A DNA stretch of 61,551 nt. It comes from Bacteroidota bacterium. Its GTDB lineage: Bacteria > Bacteroidota > Bacteroidia > UBA8524. The stretch spans positions 1-61,551 of the forward strand of contig SBGR01000030.1 of assembly GCA_006226545.1 (NCBI GenBank), written 5' to 3'. The position numbers and the translations under genes were made by a program. Positions 8,795-18,497 of this stretch are shown in pieces. Under the pieces are notes generated by a model. The model was not told the DNA's origin. It saw only the letters and a list, made by a program, of their open reading frames with translations, and made no database searches. Position 1 is the first letter of the stretch; each line of letters begins with the position of its first letter.

Positions 8795-10096
8795 TCAATT
8801 CGTGTAAATCCAATTCTCCGGGTCCTGCTTTTCGCTGCCCTTCCACAACTCAAAATGGAGGATGGTCTTTTTATCGTCTTCGTCTTTGTGGATGGTGCCT
8901 ATGGCTTGTTTGGTCTTGATCTTGTCGCCTTTTTTCACCATCACAGTTTCGATGTGCGTATAGACAGTGAAGAACTCACCGTGGTTGATCATAATGGCAT
9001 TTTGCATGCCCGGAACCGTAAAGATATGGCGAACCTCGCCTTCAAATACAGCTCTGGCTTTGCTGCCATCCGTAGTTACGATGTCAATACCGTTGTTCAC
9101 GGTTTTAACGTTGGGTAGGGTAGGGTGTTTGTGTTCACCAAAACCGCGCAATACAAAGCCTTTTTCTACTGGCCAAGGAAGTTTGCCTTTATTGCCTTGG
9201 AAATTGGCCGATAGGGCAGCTGCTTCAGGGGTGAGTCCCATGCCACCGGCTTTGGTTGAGTTCGTCTTGGCAGCTTCTGCTTTGGCACGTTTTATCTCGT
9301 CTTGGATGATTTTTTTAATCTGGCGGTCGAGGTCTTTGGCAGCTTTCTGCTTTTGTGCGAGTTCCTTGCGCAATTGCTTCTCTTTGCTTTGGAGGGTTTT
9401 AACGAGCTTGTTCTCTTCTCCTTTGTCTTGCTCCAGGTTGGTTTTTTCTTCTGCCTTTTTACCCAGCAATTGACTTTTGTCTTCGCGGATGGTGCGCAGG
9501 GTAACCACTTCCGATTTAATCTGACCTTGAGTCTCTTCAATCAGTCGCATTTGAGTGGTTCTAGATTGACCCAAATCTCGGATATACCGCATGCGTTTTA
9601 GCGCCTGGTTGATATTGCCGGAGCTGAAGACCAAACTCATCGGATGAGCGAGTTTTTGCAAGCGATAGGCCGTATAGATCATATCGGCATATTCTTGTTT
9701 TCTCAACTCAAGGTCGGCGTTGAGTTTTGCAACGTACTTTTCTTTGTCGTCTATTTGTCCGTCAATGCCCTGAATCTCATTGTTTACGGCATTAATCAGT
9801 TCCTCGCGGATGCGAATCTGTTTGTTCAATAAACGAAGCTGGTTGATGGATTTGCTCTTCTCTTTTTGTGTTTTGGAGAGCAGTCGGCTTGTGAGTTTAA
9901 TCTCCTCTTCCTTTTTCTTCCTTTGCCTTTCCAGCTCTTTTTGTTTGAGCTTGGGGTCGGTGCTTTTACGTTGACCGTGACTGGTGCTTAGCTCAATGCT
10001 TAAAACGATAAGCAAGGCGAGAACATAGCTAATTTTCCCGCGTAAACGGGAAGTTGCTAATTGGATCAGTCGATATGGTGCCGTAGTGTAACGCAA
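8795..10096 (-). CDS. Murein hydrolase activator EnvC-like protein (coiled coil + degenerate LytM/M23)
   Basis: A 433-residue exported protein. A hydrophobic signal segment (SYVLALLIVLSIEL, ending near SHGQ) is followed by long charged coiled coils (about 45-270) and a C-terminal LytM/M23 domain (about 310-430). Metal-binding positions look degenerate: NNGIDI replaces the usual HxGxD, and VYTHIE replaces the HxH motif. This favours an amidase activator (EnvC type) over an active endopeptidase. The start is TTG, since no in-frame ATG exists before the signal peptide, and it overlaps the DUF4292 gene by 68 nt. Its place in an envelope operon fits a cell-division or peptidoglycan role. Confidence 0.87.
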   Translation of the reverse strand: MRYTTAPYRLIQLATSRLRGKISYVLALLIVLSIELSTSHGQRKSTDPKLKQKELERQRKKKEEEIKLTSRLLSKTQKEKSKSINQLRLLNKQIRIREELINAVNNEIQGIDGQIDDKEKYVAKLNADLELRKQEYADMIYTAYRLQKLAHPMSLVFSSGNINQALKRMRYIRDLGQSRTTQMRLIEETQGQIKSEVVTLRTIREDKSQLLGKKAEEKTNLEQDKGEENKLVKTLQSKEKQLRKELAQKQKAAKDLDRQIKKIIQDEIKRAKAEAAKTNSTKAGGMGLTPEAAALSANFQGNKGKLPWPVEKGFVLRGFGEHKHPTLPNVKTVNNGIDIVTTDGSKARAVFEGEVRHIFTVPGMQNAIMINHGEFFTVYTHIETVMVKKGDKIKTKQAIGTIHKDEDDKKTILHFELWKGSEKQDPENWIYTN

Positions 10097-10787
10097 AATT
10101 TCCTTGTACTTCAGGTGAACTCACGAATATATTAACTTTTGAAGGCAGGCTCTTAGTACCCAGTACCTGAAATTCTCCATAGCTGACCTGTGCATTAGAC
10201 GCTTCGGTTCTGCTTTGCGCGGTGCTACGCACTATCTTAACCAAATTGGGCATGATATATTCCGTTACAATGGCCTTTCCGGCAGGCTTTTCCACAACAA
10301 TGGTATCGCCTTTCCAATCTGATTGCGCATTGGTATAGGGAAGCAATGGATTGCCAATGAAGAAGTCTTGCAATTGTCCAACGCTCAAAGGCATCGCTAA
10401 ATAGCGCTCTATGCTATCCAGAGGCATGGCAGCATATTTACTTTCCGGCAAATTCTGTCTGAAGAATAAGCTGTCTTGTGTTACATAAATTCGAGCTACT
10501 TCAATGCCTAGAAGTGCTTGTGCAGAGATCCACAGTTGCTTGTTGCGCTCCATGCGAATGTGCAGGGTAATATTCTGGCGAACACCCATGCCTTCAAAAA
10601 CTCCTTTGGCGCGAATGGTCATGAATTCAAAATCGAAGCGATTGGCATCCATGGCTGCGCCTACCTGTTTGATCTCAGTAGTTTTGAGCGATTTTACCTC
10701 ACCCGGAGCGGTGGGTTTTTTCGTTTTACAAGAAGTGAATGCTACCAAGACTAGTAGCAGGCTGAAAGCAGGTAGGAGCTTTTTCAT
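10029..10787 (-). CDS. DUF4292 family lipoprotein
   Basis: A 252-residue protein. The start MKKLLPAFSLLLVLVAFTSC is chosen because it gives an ideal lipoprotein signal (lipobox AFTSC), and its ATG overlaps the upstream TPR gene stop as ATGA. The body resembles the LolA/LolB-like fold proposed for DUF4292 (GVFEGMGVRQNITLHIRM, then PLSVGQLQDFF). The function is not established; an outer-membrane or lipoprotein-trafficking role is inferred. In Bacteroidota this family is commonly found between a TPR protein and an EnvC-like protein, as here. Confidence 0.85.
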   Translation of the reverse strand: MKKLLPAFSLLLVLVAFTSCKTKKPTAPGEVKSLKTTEIKQVGAAMDANRFDFEFMTIRAKGVFEGMGVRQNITLHIRMERNKQLWISAQALLGIEVARIYVTQDSLFFRQNLPESKYAAMPLDSIERYLAMPLSVGQLQDFFIGNPLLPYTNAQSDWKGDTIVVEKPAGKAIVTEYIMPNLVKIVRSTAQSRTEASNAQVSYGEFQVLGTKSLPSKVNIFVSSPEVQGNFALHYGTISTDPISNFPFTREN

Positions 10788-12529
10788 AGGTTTACGTTGC
10801 CGGCTGCCTTGGCTTTGAGGCTTGGCGATTCCGGATTCAATTTCAATGCTTTTTCCCAAGCTTCACGCGCACCTACACGGTTGTCTAACTTGTACAAAAC
10901 ATCGCCTAAATGTTCCAATACTTCGGCATTGTTTGGCGAGAAGGTGAGGGCTTTTTCGATATAGTGCTTGGCTTCTTTGTACTTACCTTGTTTGAAGAGA
11001 ATATAACCGTAGGTATCAAGGTTATTTGCGTTGTTTGGCTCGAGGCTTAATGAGAGGTAAGACATCTCTGCAGCCTTGCTCAATTCCTTGTTATCGAGGG
11101 CCAAGTAATAAGCGTAGTTGTTTAAAACCAATACATTGTTCGGTTCTAACTCCAAACAAGCGTCATAGGCTTTGTAGGCTTTGTCCTTTTTATCGAGTTG
11201 AAAGTAGGAATCACCCATCAGGGAATACAAGGCGGCCATCCAGCGGTTATCCGGAATCATCATGGCGATGCCTAGCTCACATAAGTCGGCAGACTCTTTC
11301 CATTCTTTCAATTGCGAATGAGCTGCAGCGGTGAAATAGTAAAGCATAAGCTGATTCGGGAAATACTCTATCGCTTTGTTTCCGACCTCGGTAATTTTCT
11401 TGTAGTCGCCGTTTTCCTCGTAAATAGATAATACTTGCCTCCAGATACGCAGTTCAGCGCTGCTTAGTTCTAAGCTTCTTTCGTAATAGCGAAGGGCAAT
11501 CTGGCTATGACCATCTGCATAATGGAGGTCGCCTAAAATACTGAGCGCTGTGGCATTATCAGGATGGGTTTCGGCGATGGTCTCTGCCAACTCAAAAACC
11601 GGTTTTTTCAAAAATGGATCTTGGTCGATGAGTGGCACTAGGCTGATAACCACATTGATTTTGCTTTGCGGACTGATCTGGCCATCTTGAAATGCATTCT
11701 TCAAGGCATACAGCATCGAGTCTTTTTGGTTCTCGGTGCGGTAAATTTCAGCCAGCCCGTAGTAGGCAAAGCCGTTGCCCGGATCTAGTTTAATCACTCC
11801 AAAATAGGTGCTTTTCGCTTCCGCTTTGCGCCCAATTTCCATGTATATCTCTGCGAGCATGCCAAGGAAACGCGGTTCTTCGGGCGCTGCATCAATGAGC
11901 TTTTGTACTTCTTTGATTGCTTTTTCCGGCTTGTTCTGCATCAAGAAGATCTTCTCTTTCTGACGCACCAATTCTTCGCCAACACCGAAGCGTTTTTCCA
12001 TGCGATTGTATACCTCTAAAGCTTCATCAAACTTGCGGAGGTAGATATAAGAATTGGCTTTTTCGAAGTAGAGATTAGGGTCGCCGGGATTAAGTCCGAT
12101 GGCCTTTTCCCAAGCATTGGCCGCCTCTTCATGTTTCTGCGCTTGAGCCGCTGTTTGGGCCAAGCTGGTGAAGTAGTAAATGTTTTCTGCATCGTAGGCA
12201 CAGGCCTTCTTGAAATGCTCTAAAGCGATAAGGTGTAGGCCTTTTCCGGTATAGAGTCCGCCAAGCACATAATAGGCAGCAGCATTCAACGAATCAATTT
12301 CCAAAGCCTTCTCGTAGTATTGAATGGCTTCTTCGGTATGGCCTAAAGCACGCTCTTTTTCTCCTTGAAAATAGTACCGGTCAAACTTCATCTGCTCCGC
12401 TTCCGGAAGGCGGCTTTGCGATGTAGTATTTTTTGAAACCTTAGAATTTCCTGATTTCTTAATGCCTGAGCACGAGGCTAGCACCACTAAAAGGAAAGAG
12501 AAAAAGAGTAGCTTTTTGGCTTGTAACAT
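10784..12529 (-). CDS. TPR-repeat lipoprotein
   Basis: A 581-residue protein with a lipoprotein signal (MLQAKKLLFFSFLLVVLASC, lipobox LASC) and about a dozen tetratricopeptide repeats across its length, for example AIQYYEKALEIDSLNAAAYY and AYKAYDACLELEPNN. It is probably a periplasmic scaffold anchored to a membrane. It overlaps the nucleotidyltransferase gene by one base (TAATG) and the DUF4292 gene by four, indicating translational coupling in the seven-gene operon. No catalytic domain is visible. Confidence 0.88.
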   Translation of the reverse strand: MLQAKKLLFFSFLLVVLASCSGIKKSGNSKVSKNTTSQSRLPEAEQMKFDRYYFQGEKERALGHTEEAIQYYEKALEIDSLNAAAYYVLGGLYTGKGLHLIALEHFKKACAYDAENIYYFTSLAQTAAQAQKHEEAANAWEKAIGLNPGDPNLYFEKANSYIYLRKFDEALEVYNRMEKRFGVGEELVRQKEKIFLMQNKPEKAIKEVQKLIDAAPEEPRFLGMLAEIYMEIGRKAEAKSTYFGVIKLDPGNGFAYYGLAEIYRTENQKDSMLYALKNAFQDGQISPQSKINVVISLVPLIDQDPFLKKPVFELAETIAETHPDNATALSILGDLHYADGHSQIALRYYERSLELSSAELRIWRQVLSIYEENGDYKKITEVGNKAIEYFPNQLMLYYFTAAAHSQLKEWKESADLCELGIAMMIPDNRWMAALYSLMGDSYFQLDKKDKAYKAYDACLELEPNNVLVLNNYAYYLALDNKELSKAAEMSYLSLSLEPNNANNLDTYGYILFKQGKYKEAKHYIEKALTFSPNNAEVLEHLGDVLYKLDNRVGAREAWEKALKLNPESPSLKAKAAGNVNL

Positions 12530-13533
12530 TAGTCTTCTATCGTAGAGTAGTCGCTCACGCTGAGGTCTCTGGCGCGTCCTTTAACAACGCTGTTGCGGCC
12601 CAGCATACTATTGCTGATGTTGGCGCTTTCCAGGTGAGCCTCTTGTTGAACGATACTGTTGTTTATCAAAGTATGTTCCACGCGGCAAGATTCGCCCAAA
12701 GAAACATGAGGTCCTACTACCGAGTTGATAATTTCTGTGCCTTTAGCGATGTAAACCGGTGGAATAATTACGCTGTTTTCAACCTTTACGCTCGGGTCGA
12801 TGCTGGCACTTCCTGCCTTAATCTCCAATACACGCTGATTGGTAAATACGGTAGCATTTTTATTACCGCAATCCAACCACTCGTCTACCTTACCCGGCTC
12901 AAAGCGAAGGCCTTTGTTTTTCATGTTCTCCAAAGCATTGGTAAGCTGGTACTCACCTTTGTCTTTGATGTCATTGTCTAACAAATATTCAATCTCCTTG
13001 CAGAGGTTTTCGCCATCGTTAAAGTAATAGATACCGATGATAGCTAAGTCGCTAATAAACTCCTGTGGTTTTTCGATGAACTCCCTGATTTGGTTCTGCT
13101 CATCCACCAAAACAACACCAAATTGTTTTGGGTTCTCCACCTTGCTTACCCAGATAACACCGTCTTTGGAAGCATCGAGTTTGAAGTCGGCTCTGAAAAT
13201 GGTATCGGCAAAGGCCACGATGATATTGCCTTTGAGGCATTCTTTGGCGCAATGCACTGCGTGGGCTGTACCCAAAGCTTCGGTTTGGTAAAAGATTTTT
13301 CCTTTAGCACCAATGCTGGCGGCGATGTCCAATAAGCGGGCTTCCGTTTCCTGACCGAAGTCGCCAATGATAAAAGCTACCTCGTCAATCTTCTCGGTGC
13401 ACATGGCAGCGATGTCTTCAACTAAATGCTGAACGATAGGCTTGCCTGCTACGGCTACTAATGGTTTTGGAACGGTGAGGGTATGTGGGCGCATGCGCTT
13501 GCCCATACCGGCCATGGGTACAATGATGTTCAT
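12529..13533 (-). CDS. NDP-sugar nucleotidyltransferase (RmlA/GlmU-like) with left-handed beta-helix tail
   Basis: A 334-residue enzyme. The N-terminal Rossmann-like domain starts with PMAGMGKRMRPHTLTVPKPL, a slightly altered G-x-G-x-R-x(4-5)-P-K activation motif. The metal-site Asp is in VAFADTIF, followed by VEKPQEF. The C-terminal about 90 residues show hexapeptide-like repeats (ENSVIIPPVYIAKGTEI, NSVVGPHVSLGESC). It transfers NMP to a sugar-1-phosphate for surface polysaccharide synthesis; sugar and nucleotide cannot be fixed from sequence. It lies 12 nt after dut and next to a flippase, consistent with glycan assembly. Confidence 0.88.
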   Translation of the reverse strand: MNIIVPMAGMGKRMRPHTLTVPKPLVAVAGKPIVQHLVEDIAAMCTEKIDEVAFIIGDFGQETEARLLDIAASIGAKGKIFYQTEALGTAHAVHCAKECLKGNIIVAFADTIFRADFKLDASKDGVIWVSKVENPKQFGVVLVDEQNQIREFIEKPQEFISDLAIIGIYYFNDGENLCKEIEYLLDNDIKDKGEYQLTNALENMKNKGLRFEPGKVDEWLDCGNKNATVFTNQRVLEIKAGSASIDPSVKVENSVIIPPVYIAKGTEIINSVVGPHVSLGESCRVEHTLINNSIVQQEAHLESANISNSMLGRNSVVKGRARDLSVSDYSTIED

Positions 13534-13545
13534 TTTATGCGATTC

Positions 13546-13983
13546 TTATTTGGTTCCTGTGCTGCCGAAACCTCCGGCATCACGATTACTTTTTCCTAGT
13601 TCTGCTGAGCTTTCCCAGCTAATACGTTCGTGGGCCGCTATCACCATCTGAGCGATGCGTTCCCCGTCTGAAATCTCAAAATCGGCTTCGCCGTGGTTGA
13701 TAAGTAAGACTTTAATTTCACCTCGGTAGTCTGAGTCGATGGTGCCCGGACTATTCAATACCGTAATGCCGTGTTTGTAAGCCAGTCCGCTGCGTGGACG
13801 AATTTGCGCTTCGTAACCCGGGGTCAATTCCATGAAAAGTCCCGTTGGGATGAGGGCGCGTTCTCCTCTGCGGAGCATGAAAGGCGATTGCAAATTGGCA
13901 CGGAGATCCATACCGGCTGATTCAGCCGTTTGGTATTCCGGCAAAGGATGGTTTGAGGTGTTTTTTATCTTAATTGCTAGCAA
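13546..13983 (-). CDS. dut: Deoxyuridine 5'-triphosphate nucleotidohydrolase (dUTPase)
   Basis: A 145-residue trimeric dUTPase with all five motifs in order: [34 protein letters not shown] and the C-terminal [10 protein letters not shown] arm. It converts dUTP to dUMP and PPi, supplying dTMP synthesis and preventing uracil in DNA. The start is a TTG ([11 protein letters not shown]); no ATG is available before motif 1. It sits inside an envelope operon with 11-12 nt to each neighbour. Confidence 0.96.
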   Translation of the reverse strand: MLAIKIKNTSNHPLPEYQTAESAGMDLRANLQSPFMLRRGERALIPTGLFMELTPGYEAQIRPRSGLAYKHGITVLNSPGTIDSDYRGEIKVLLINHGEADFEISDGERIAQMVIAAHERISWESSAELGKSNRDAGGFGSTGTK

Positions 13984-13994
13984 AATGGCGGGCC

Positions 13995-15455
13995 TTAGTG
14001 CTGCGAATTTAGGATTTTCTTCGGCTTTTCTAATAGGTAGACCACCGCAGCAAAGAGCACTAACAATGCAGCTCGTATTCCGTATAAGGTTGCCGTGTCA
14101 AAGCTTTGATCAATAGCTTGTGAGATTAAAAACAAGCTTAACGCGAAGATGAAATAAAGCCCAAAGCTTCGCACTTTGTAGGGTACTGGGTAATAGCGTT
14201 GGCCCATGAAGTAAGCCGCAATGGTCATGGACGCATAAACGATTAAGGTGGTCCAAGCTGAACCGCGGTAGCTCATTTCCGGGATGAGCATCGCGTTTAA
14301 TACAAGGGTTAAAACAGCGCCGCCAATGGCGATGAAAGCACCCAGAAGGGTATTGTCGGTAAGCTTATACCAAACCGAAAGGTTGAAGTAAACACCTAAA
14401 AATAGGTTCGCTAAAAGCAGAATTGGAACGATGTCTAAACCGGCCCAGTATTCTTCGTTTGGCAAGAAATGTTTGAATAGGTCCAGGTAAAGGCTCACCA
14501 ATAAAAAGATGAAGAAACAGAACAGGGCAAAGTAATGGGTCACCTTGGCATATACGCCGCGGTCTTTGGTATCGGCTTGAGCAAAGAAAAAGGGTTCTGC
14601 CGCAAAGCGGAAAGCCTGAATAAACAAGCTCATCACGATACTCAGCTTATAGCAAGCACTGTAAATTCCTTGTTCCTTTTTGGAGATATCGCTCGGTAAG
14701 AAATATTCCAGAAGAAGTCGGTCGATGGTTTCGTTGATGATACCTGACATGCCTATCAACACGAGAGGCCAAGCGTATTTGAGCATATCCTTCAGCAAGC
14801 CGAAGTTGATGCCTTCGTTCAATCCCCTGATTTCAGGCAATAGCAACAGGAAGGTGATGGCACTGCTCAATAAATTAGCGATGAAGATGGCGGAGATACT
14901 CGGCTCTGTAGGGAATAGATTTCCCAAGAAAGTGCCTGCTTCAAAACTGCCGGGCAGTACCAATAGAAACAATAGGTTGAAGCCAATATTGGAAAAGATA
15001 TTGACCGAGCGAACAAGTGCAAAACGCAAGGGTTTGTTTTCTTGCCTCAACCTCGCTAAAGGAACGGCAGAGATGGCATCCAAGGCCAGAATCAAGCTGA
15101 ACCAACGGATATAAGATTCTTGTCCGGTAAGGTTTAAAAACGGACTAGCAGCAATGGCCTCGGCTTGGGTCCAGCCCCAAAAAACCACCAGAAGGCTGAG
15201 TACAATAACGAAGTTGATGGCCGTTGAAAAAACGCCCTTCACCCCGCGTGAGGCATAGCGGAAATAAGTGGTTTCCATGCCAAAGGTGAGCAGCACATTG
15301 AAGAAAGCCACACCCGAATAAAGCAAACTCACTACGCCGTATTCTTCCGGTAAGAAGAGCTTCACGTAAAGCGGTACCAGAAAATAATTCAGAAACCTGC
15401 CCAAGATGGTGGGCAAGCCATAGATGGCCGTTTGAGAAACCAGTTTTTTGAGCAT
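13995..15455 (-). CDS. Lipopolysaccharide/oligosaccharide flippase family protein (MOP superfamily)
   Basis: A 486-residue integral membrane protein with about 12-14 hydrophobic segments, of the polysaccharide biosynthesis (Wzx/MVF-like) type. The start [21 protein letters not shown] is preferred over an upstream ATG, because the family begins at the first amphipathic helix and a TTACTTTGC promoter-like box lies just before it. It probably flips lipid-linked sugars across the inner membrane. It is the first gene of the operon that continues with dut and an NDP-sugar nucleotidyltransferase. Confidence 0.88.
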   Translation of the reverse strand: MLKKLVSQTAIYGLPTILGRFLNYFLVPLYVKLFLPEEYGVVSLLYSGVAFFNVLLTFGMETTYFRYASRGVKGVFSTAINFVIVLSLLVVFWGWTQAEAIAASPFLNLTGQESYIRWFSLILALDAISAVPLARLRQENKPLRFALVRSVNIFSNIGFNLLFLLVLPGSFEAGTFLGNLFPTEPSISAIFIANLLSSAITFLLLLPEIRGLNEGINFGLLKDMLKYAWPLVLIGMSGIINETIDRLLLEYFLPSDISKKEQGIYSACYKLSIVMSLFIQAFRFAAEPFFFAQADTKDRGVYAKVTHYFALFCFFIFLLVSLYLDLFKHFLPNEEYWAGLDIVPILLLANLFLGVYFNLSVWYKLTDNTLLGAFIAIGGAVLTLVLNAMLIPEMSYRGSAWTTLIVYASMTIAAYFMGQRYYPVPYKVRSFGLYFIFALSLFLISQAIDQSFDTATLYGIRAALLVLFAAVVYLLEKPKKILNSQH

Positions 15456-15634
15456 TGCGCACTGCAAAGTAAGGGGAATTCCTTGAAAGAAGGAGCTGCT
15501 TTGGTTTTGCATTCATTTGTGGCTGCGACATGAAAAGGATGGTTCCCGCTTGAGAGGTCAAAATCTCGAATCTTCAAACCTTTCATTTTTCAGAATGTCT
15601 CGCACTCTTTTTGCTCTTTTTCGCGTTATCCTAC

Positions 15635-15642
15635 TACATTTG
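15635..15642 (+). promoter_or_regulatory. -7 promoter element before the TPR gene at 15648
   Basis: TACATTTG matches the -7 consensus. A TTTG at 15610-15613 lies 21 nt upstream as a -33 candidate. The box ends 5 nt before the ATG, so the mRNA is probably leaderless or nearly so. Confidence 0.55.
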
Positions 15643-15647
15643 ACTTT

Positions 15648-17498
15648 ATGCGGAACCTGCTTCTTCTTTTGCTGATTGTTTTATCCGGGCTACAACTGAG
15701 CTTCGGACAGAATAAAGAAGAGGAACTTGCATCCCAATACTATAGCCAAGGCGATTACCGCAAGGCTATGGACCTCTACGAAAAGCTTCACAGTAGGGAG
15801 CCCTCCAATACCTATATTTATACCAATTACCTGAACTGCTTTGTGCAGCTTTCTGAGTTTGCAGAGGCTCGTAAGATGGTGGCTAAACAAAAAAAACGTT
15901 TCCCTAGCGACCCCTCTTTTGCCGTAGACTATGCCTGGCTTTACCAAAAAGAAGGCGATGATAGCAAGGCCAATAAGGAATTAGACAAGCTGATTGCAGA
16001 TAGCAAAGAAGCGGATTATGCATGGGCCTTGAGTCTGGCACTGCAAAGAAGAGGCTACCAAGAAGAGGCGGTCAAAGCCTTGCTCAAAGCACGCGGCGCA
16101 TCAGACGATAAGGCCCTGTTCGCTAAAGAGCTGACTTCACTTTACGGCGATATGGGTAAGGTGAAGGAGATGGTGGCAGAGGCCATACTGAACTTGCAAG
16201 ACGACCCCCGTGAGATGGAAAATATGCAGGGTATTATTCAAAATACCTTGAGCAAAGAAGAAGACTGGAAATACCTTACCAAAGAACTTCAGGCGGCTAT
16301 CATTAAGAACTCAGAAGATTTTGTGATGAACGAAATGATGCTGTGGGTTTTGGTGCAGCGAAAAGAGTTTACCGCAGCCTTTGTGCAGTTCAGGGCCTTG
16401 GATAAAAAGAAAAAAGAACACGGCCGCAGGGTGATGCAGCTGGCAAGTCTCTGTATGGAGCATGCCGATTTTGACAATGCCGTTCGTTGTTTTGAATACG
16501 TGGAAAGCTTGGGGACAGATAAGCCCTATTTCTACCAAGCCAAATACGGGTTGATTGAGGTGCGTTATAAGCAGATAACAGAATACGGTCGCTATACGCA
16601 AAACGACCTTGTTGCAGCTGAACAGGAATTCAAAGACTTCATCCGCTTATACGGTTCATTTTATGCATCGCAAGAAGCGCGTCGCAAACTGGCCAAGCTG
16701 TATACTTTTTATTTGGATAGACCCGATACAGCCATTGCCATTTTAAACGGAATTGTAAGCGAAAGGGGCGGTCAGGCTGTGTTCAAAGGCGAGACCAAAT
16801 TGGAGCTTGGCGATTGTTACCTCATGCAAGGTGAGGTCTTCGATGCGGAACTAACTTATTCGCAGGTAGACAAAGATTTTAAAGAAGAGGCACTCGGACA
16901 AGAAGCGCGGTTCCGCATGGCTAGGCTTTTCTATTTCAAAGGAGAGTTTGAGCGATCCAGAGCCTATTTGGAAGTATTAAAAACCGCCACCACCCAGCTG
17001 ATTTCGAATAATGCCATCGATTTATCGATGTTGATTCAAGACAATACCGGACTAGACAGCACCGAAGATGCTATGATGCGCTATGCCAGAGCAGAGATGC
17101 TCATTTACCGCAACAAGTTGAGCGAAGGTTTGGCGGTATTGGATACCTTAGAAAGTGTTTATCCCGGTCATGCCTTGAGCGATGAGATTCTGATGGCCAG
17201 GGCCCAAGCCGGACTGCGCAACAACAATGTGGATACAGCGGTGCATTTTCTCCGCCGCATTTTAGCTGAACACCCAAAAGATATTCTTGCCGACAATGCC
17301 TTGTTTATGCTGGCAGAGCTTCACCGTAAAAACCTAAATAAGCCGGAAGAAGCCATGAAACTCTACGAACGCATGTTGTTCGAATACCCTGGAAGTTTGT
17401 ATGCCGTAGATGCTAGAAAACAGTACCGTGCACTGCGTGGCGATAAGCCGGATGAAAAACAAGAAAAGCCGGTGATGTTTGATCAGTTTAGGAACTAA
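15648..17498 (+). CDS. Secreted/periplasmic TPR-repeat protein
   Basis: A 616-residue protein with an N-terminal signal peptide (MRNLLLLLLIVLSGLQLSFGQ) and tetratricopeptide repeats at both ends (YYSQGDYRKAMDLYEKL, and NKPEEAMKLYERML near the C-terminus). It is likely periplasmic or outer-membrane associated and acts as a protein-interaction scaffold. It overlaps the next gene by one base (TAATG). It is divergent from the flippase operon. No enzyme motif is seen. Confidence 0.85.
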   Translation: MRNLLLLLLIVLSGLQLSFGQNKEEELASQYYSQGDYRKAMDLYEKLHSREPSNTYIYTNYLNCFVQLSEFAEARKMVAKQKKRFPSDPSFAVDYAWLYQKEGDDSKANKELDKLIADSKEADYAWALSLALQRRGYQEEAVKALLKARGASDDKALFAKELTSLYGDMGKVKEMVAEAILNLQDDPREMENMQGIIQNTLSKEEDWKYLTKELQAAIIKNSEDFVMNEMMLWVLVQRKEFTAAFVQFRALDKKKKEHGRRVMQLASLCMEHADFDNAVRCFEYVESLGTDKPYFYQAKYGLIEVRYKQITEYGRYTQNDLVAAEQEFKDFIRLYGSFYASQEARRKLAKLYTFYLDRPDTAIAILNGIVSERGGQAVFKGETKLELGDCYLMQGEVFDAELTYSQVDKDFKEEALGQEARFRMARLFYFKGEFERSRAYLEVLKTATTQLISNNAIDLSMLIQDNTGLDSTEDAMMRYARAEMLIYRNKLSEGLAVLDTLESVYPGHALSDEILMARAQAGLRNNNVDTAVHFLRRILAEHPKDILADNALFMLAELHRKNLNKPEEAMKLYERMLFEYPGSLYAVDARKQYRALRGDKPDEKQEKPVMFDQFRN

Positions 17499-17962
17499 TG
17501 GCTAAATTTTGGTTTTGGATTGCCGGACTGGCCCTTTGCTTTTACTCATGTTCTCCAGATACATTTGAGCTAAGCGAGGCAGAAGAAATTGAAATTGTCT
17601 CGAAGATTATCACGCGTACTGTCGACTTTGAGGAGGGTGATACGGTGCGACTAGGTCTAAGCTTCAATGCCGTTGAGATGGCTGATTCCTCTTTTGTCGA
17701 GCAGATTCAGATTTTAGGGAATGTGGAAGAGATTGGGAAGGCGATGGGAATAGTTATCGATACATCTAAGCCCGCTACAAAGGAAAGCTGGCTCGGGTAT
17801 ATAGCGTTTTCCGAATTATTCATTCATGCCAACCGTAAATCTATTTCATTCCAAGTCAATCACTATTGCGGAGGTGAATGTGGTTCTGCAACTAAATATA
17901 CATTTGAAAAGAAGGGTAATTCTTGGAAGCTGCTATCTGAAGATTTGCTGTGGGTAGCTTAA
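17498..17962 (+). CDS. Hypothetical lipoprotein
   Basis: A 154-residue protein with a lipoprotein-type signal (FWIAGLALCFYSCSPD, lipobox YSC). The mature part is acidic and has a C-terminal YCGGECGSATKYTFEKKG segment. That segment, with the WKLLSEDLLWVA ending, resembles small Bacteroidota proteins of unknown function. It is translationally coupled to the TPR gene upstream through a TAATG overlap. No function can be assigned. Confidence 0.72.
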   Translation: MAKFWFWIAGLALCFYSCSPDTFELSEAEEIEIVSKIITRTVDFEEGDTVRLGLSFNAVEMADSSFVEQIQILGNVEEIGKAMGIVIDTSKPATKESWLGYIAFSELFIHANRKSISFQVNHYCGGECGSATKYTFEKKGNSWKLLSEDLLWVA

Positions 17963-17989
17963 TTAATTACGTTAAATAAATGCGCATCG

Positions 17990-18337
17990 ATGAGTCATTT
18001 CAACTGTAAATGTGGTGAGGTAATTAGCGATACAGCGGATAATCTCGATTACAAATATTATGTCCTGCCTGATACAAAGCTGGATGAGGTTTCAACCAGT
18101 TTTACAGACCTCATTGATTCCTTCGTTCAGGCAATTGAGCGAGGTAAAAGGGAAGAATGGATCAACCAACACTTCGGCAAGGGTTACCCAAATGGAGTAG
18201 AAGCGTCCGGCATGCTTCACGATTTGCTTTCTTCAAAATTGGTGAATGTTATAAAGGAAATGTTTATCTGTCAGAATTGTGGGAGGCTTTTGCTTGAAAA
18301 AGAAAATTTTCAATCCTTTCTGCCAGAGAAGTTATAG
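17990..18337 (+). CDS. Hypothetical small protein with two cysteine knuckles
   Basis: A 115-residue soluble protein with no signal peptide. Two zinc-knuckle-like pairs, CKCGE near the N-terminus (residues 6-8) and CQNCGR near residue 94, are far apart in sequence. They could together form one zinc-ribbon. The sequence between is helical and charged. I do not recognise the family. It stands alone 27 nt after the preceding lipoprotein gene. Confidence 0.7.
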   Translation: MSHFNCKCGEVISDTADNLDYKYYVLPDTKLDEVSTSFTDLIDSFVQAIERGKREEWINQHFGKGYPNGVEASGMLHDLLSSKLVNVIKEMFICQNCGRLLLEKENFQSFLPEKL

Positions 18338-18497
18338 GTACAGAAACTAAACGCTTTACATACCTAGTTACAGTTGTTTAGGGATTTTTAGTAAACCCCT
18401 ATCAATCCTACAAAATTACTTGAAATTGAGTACCCGCATTTTCTTCCTTACTTGGGGCTAAATCCGTATTCTTGTACTGCACAAAATAAACCCATTA

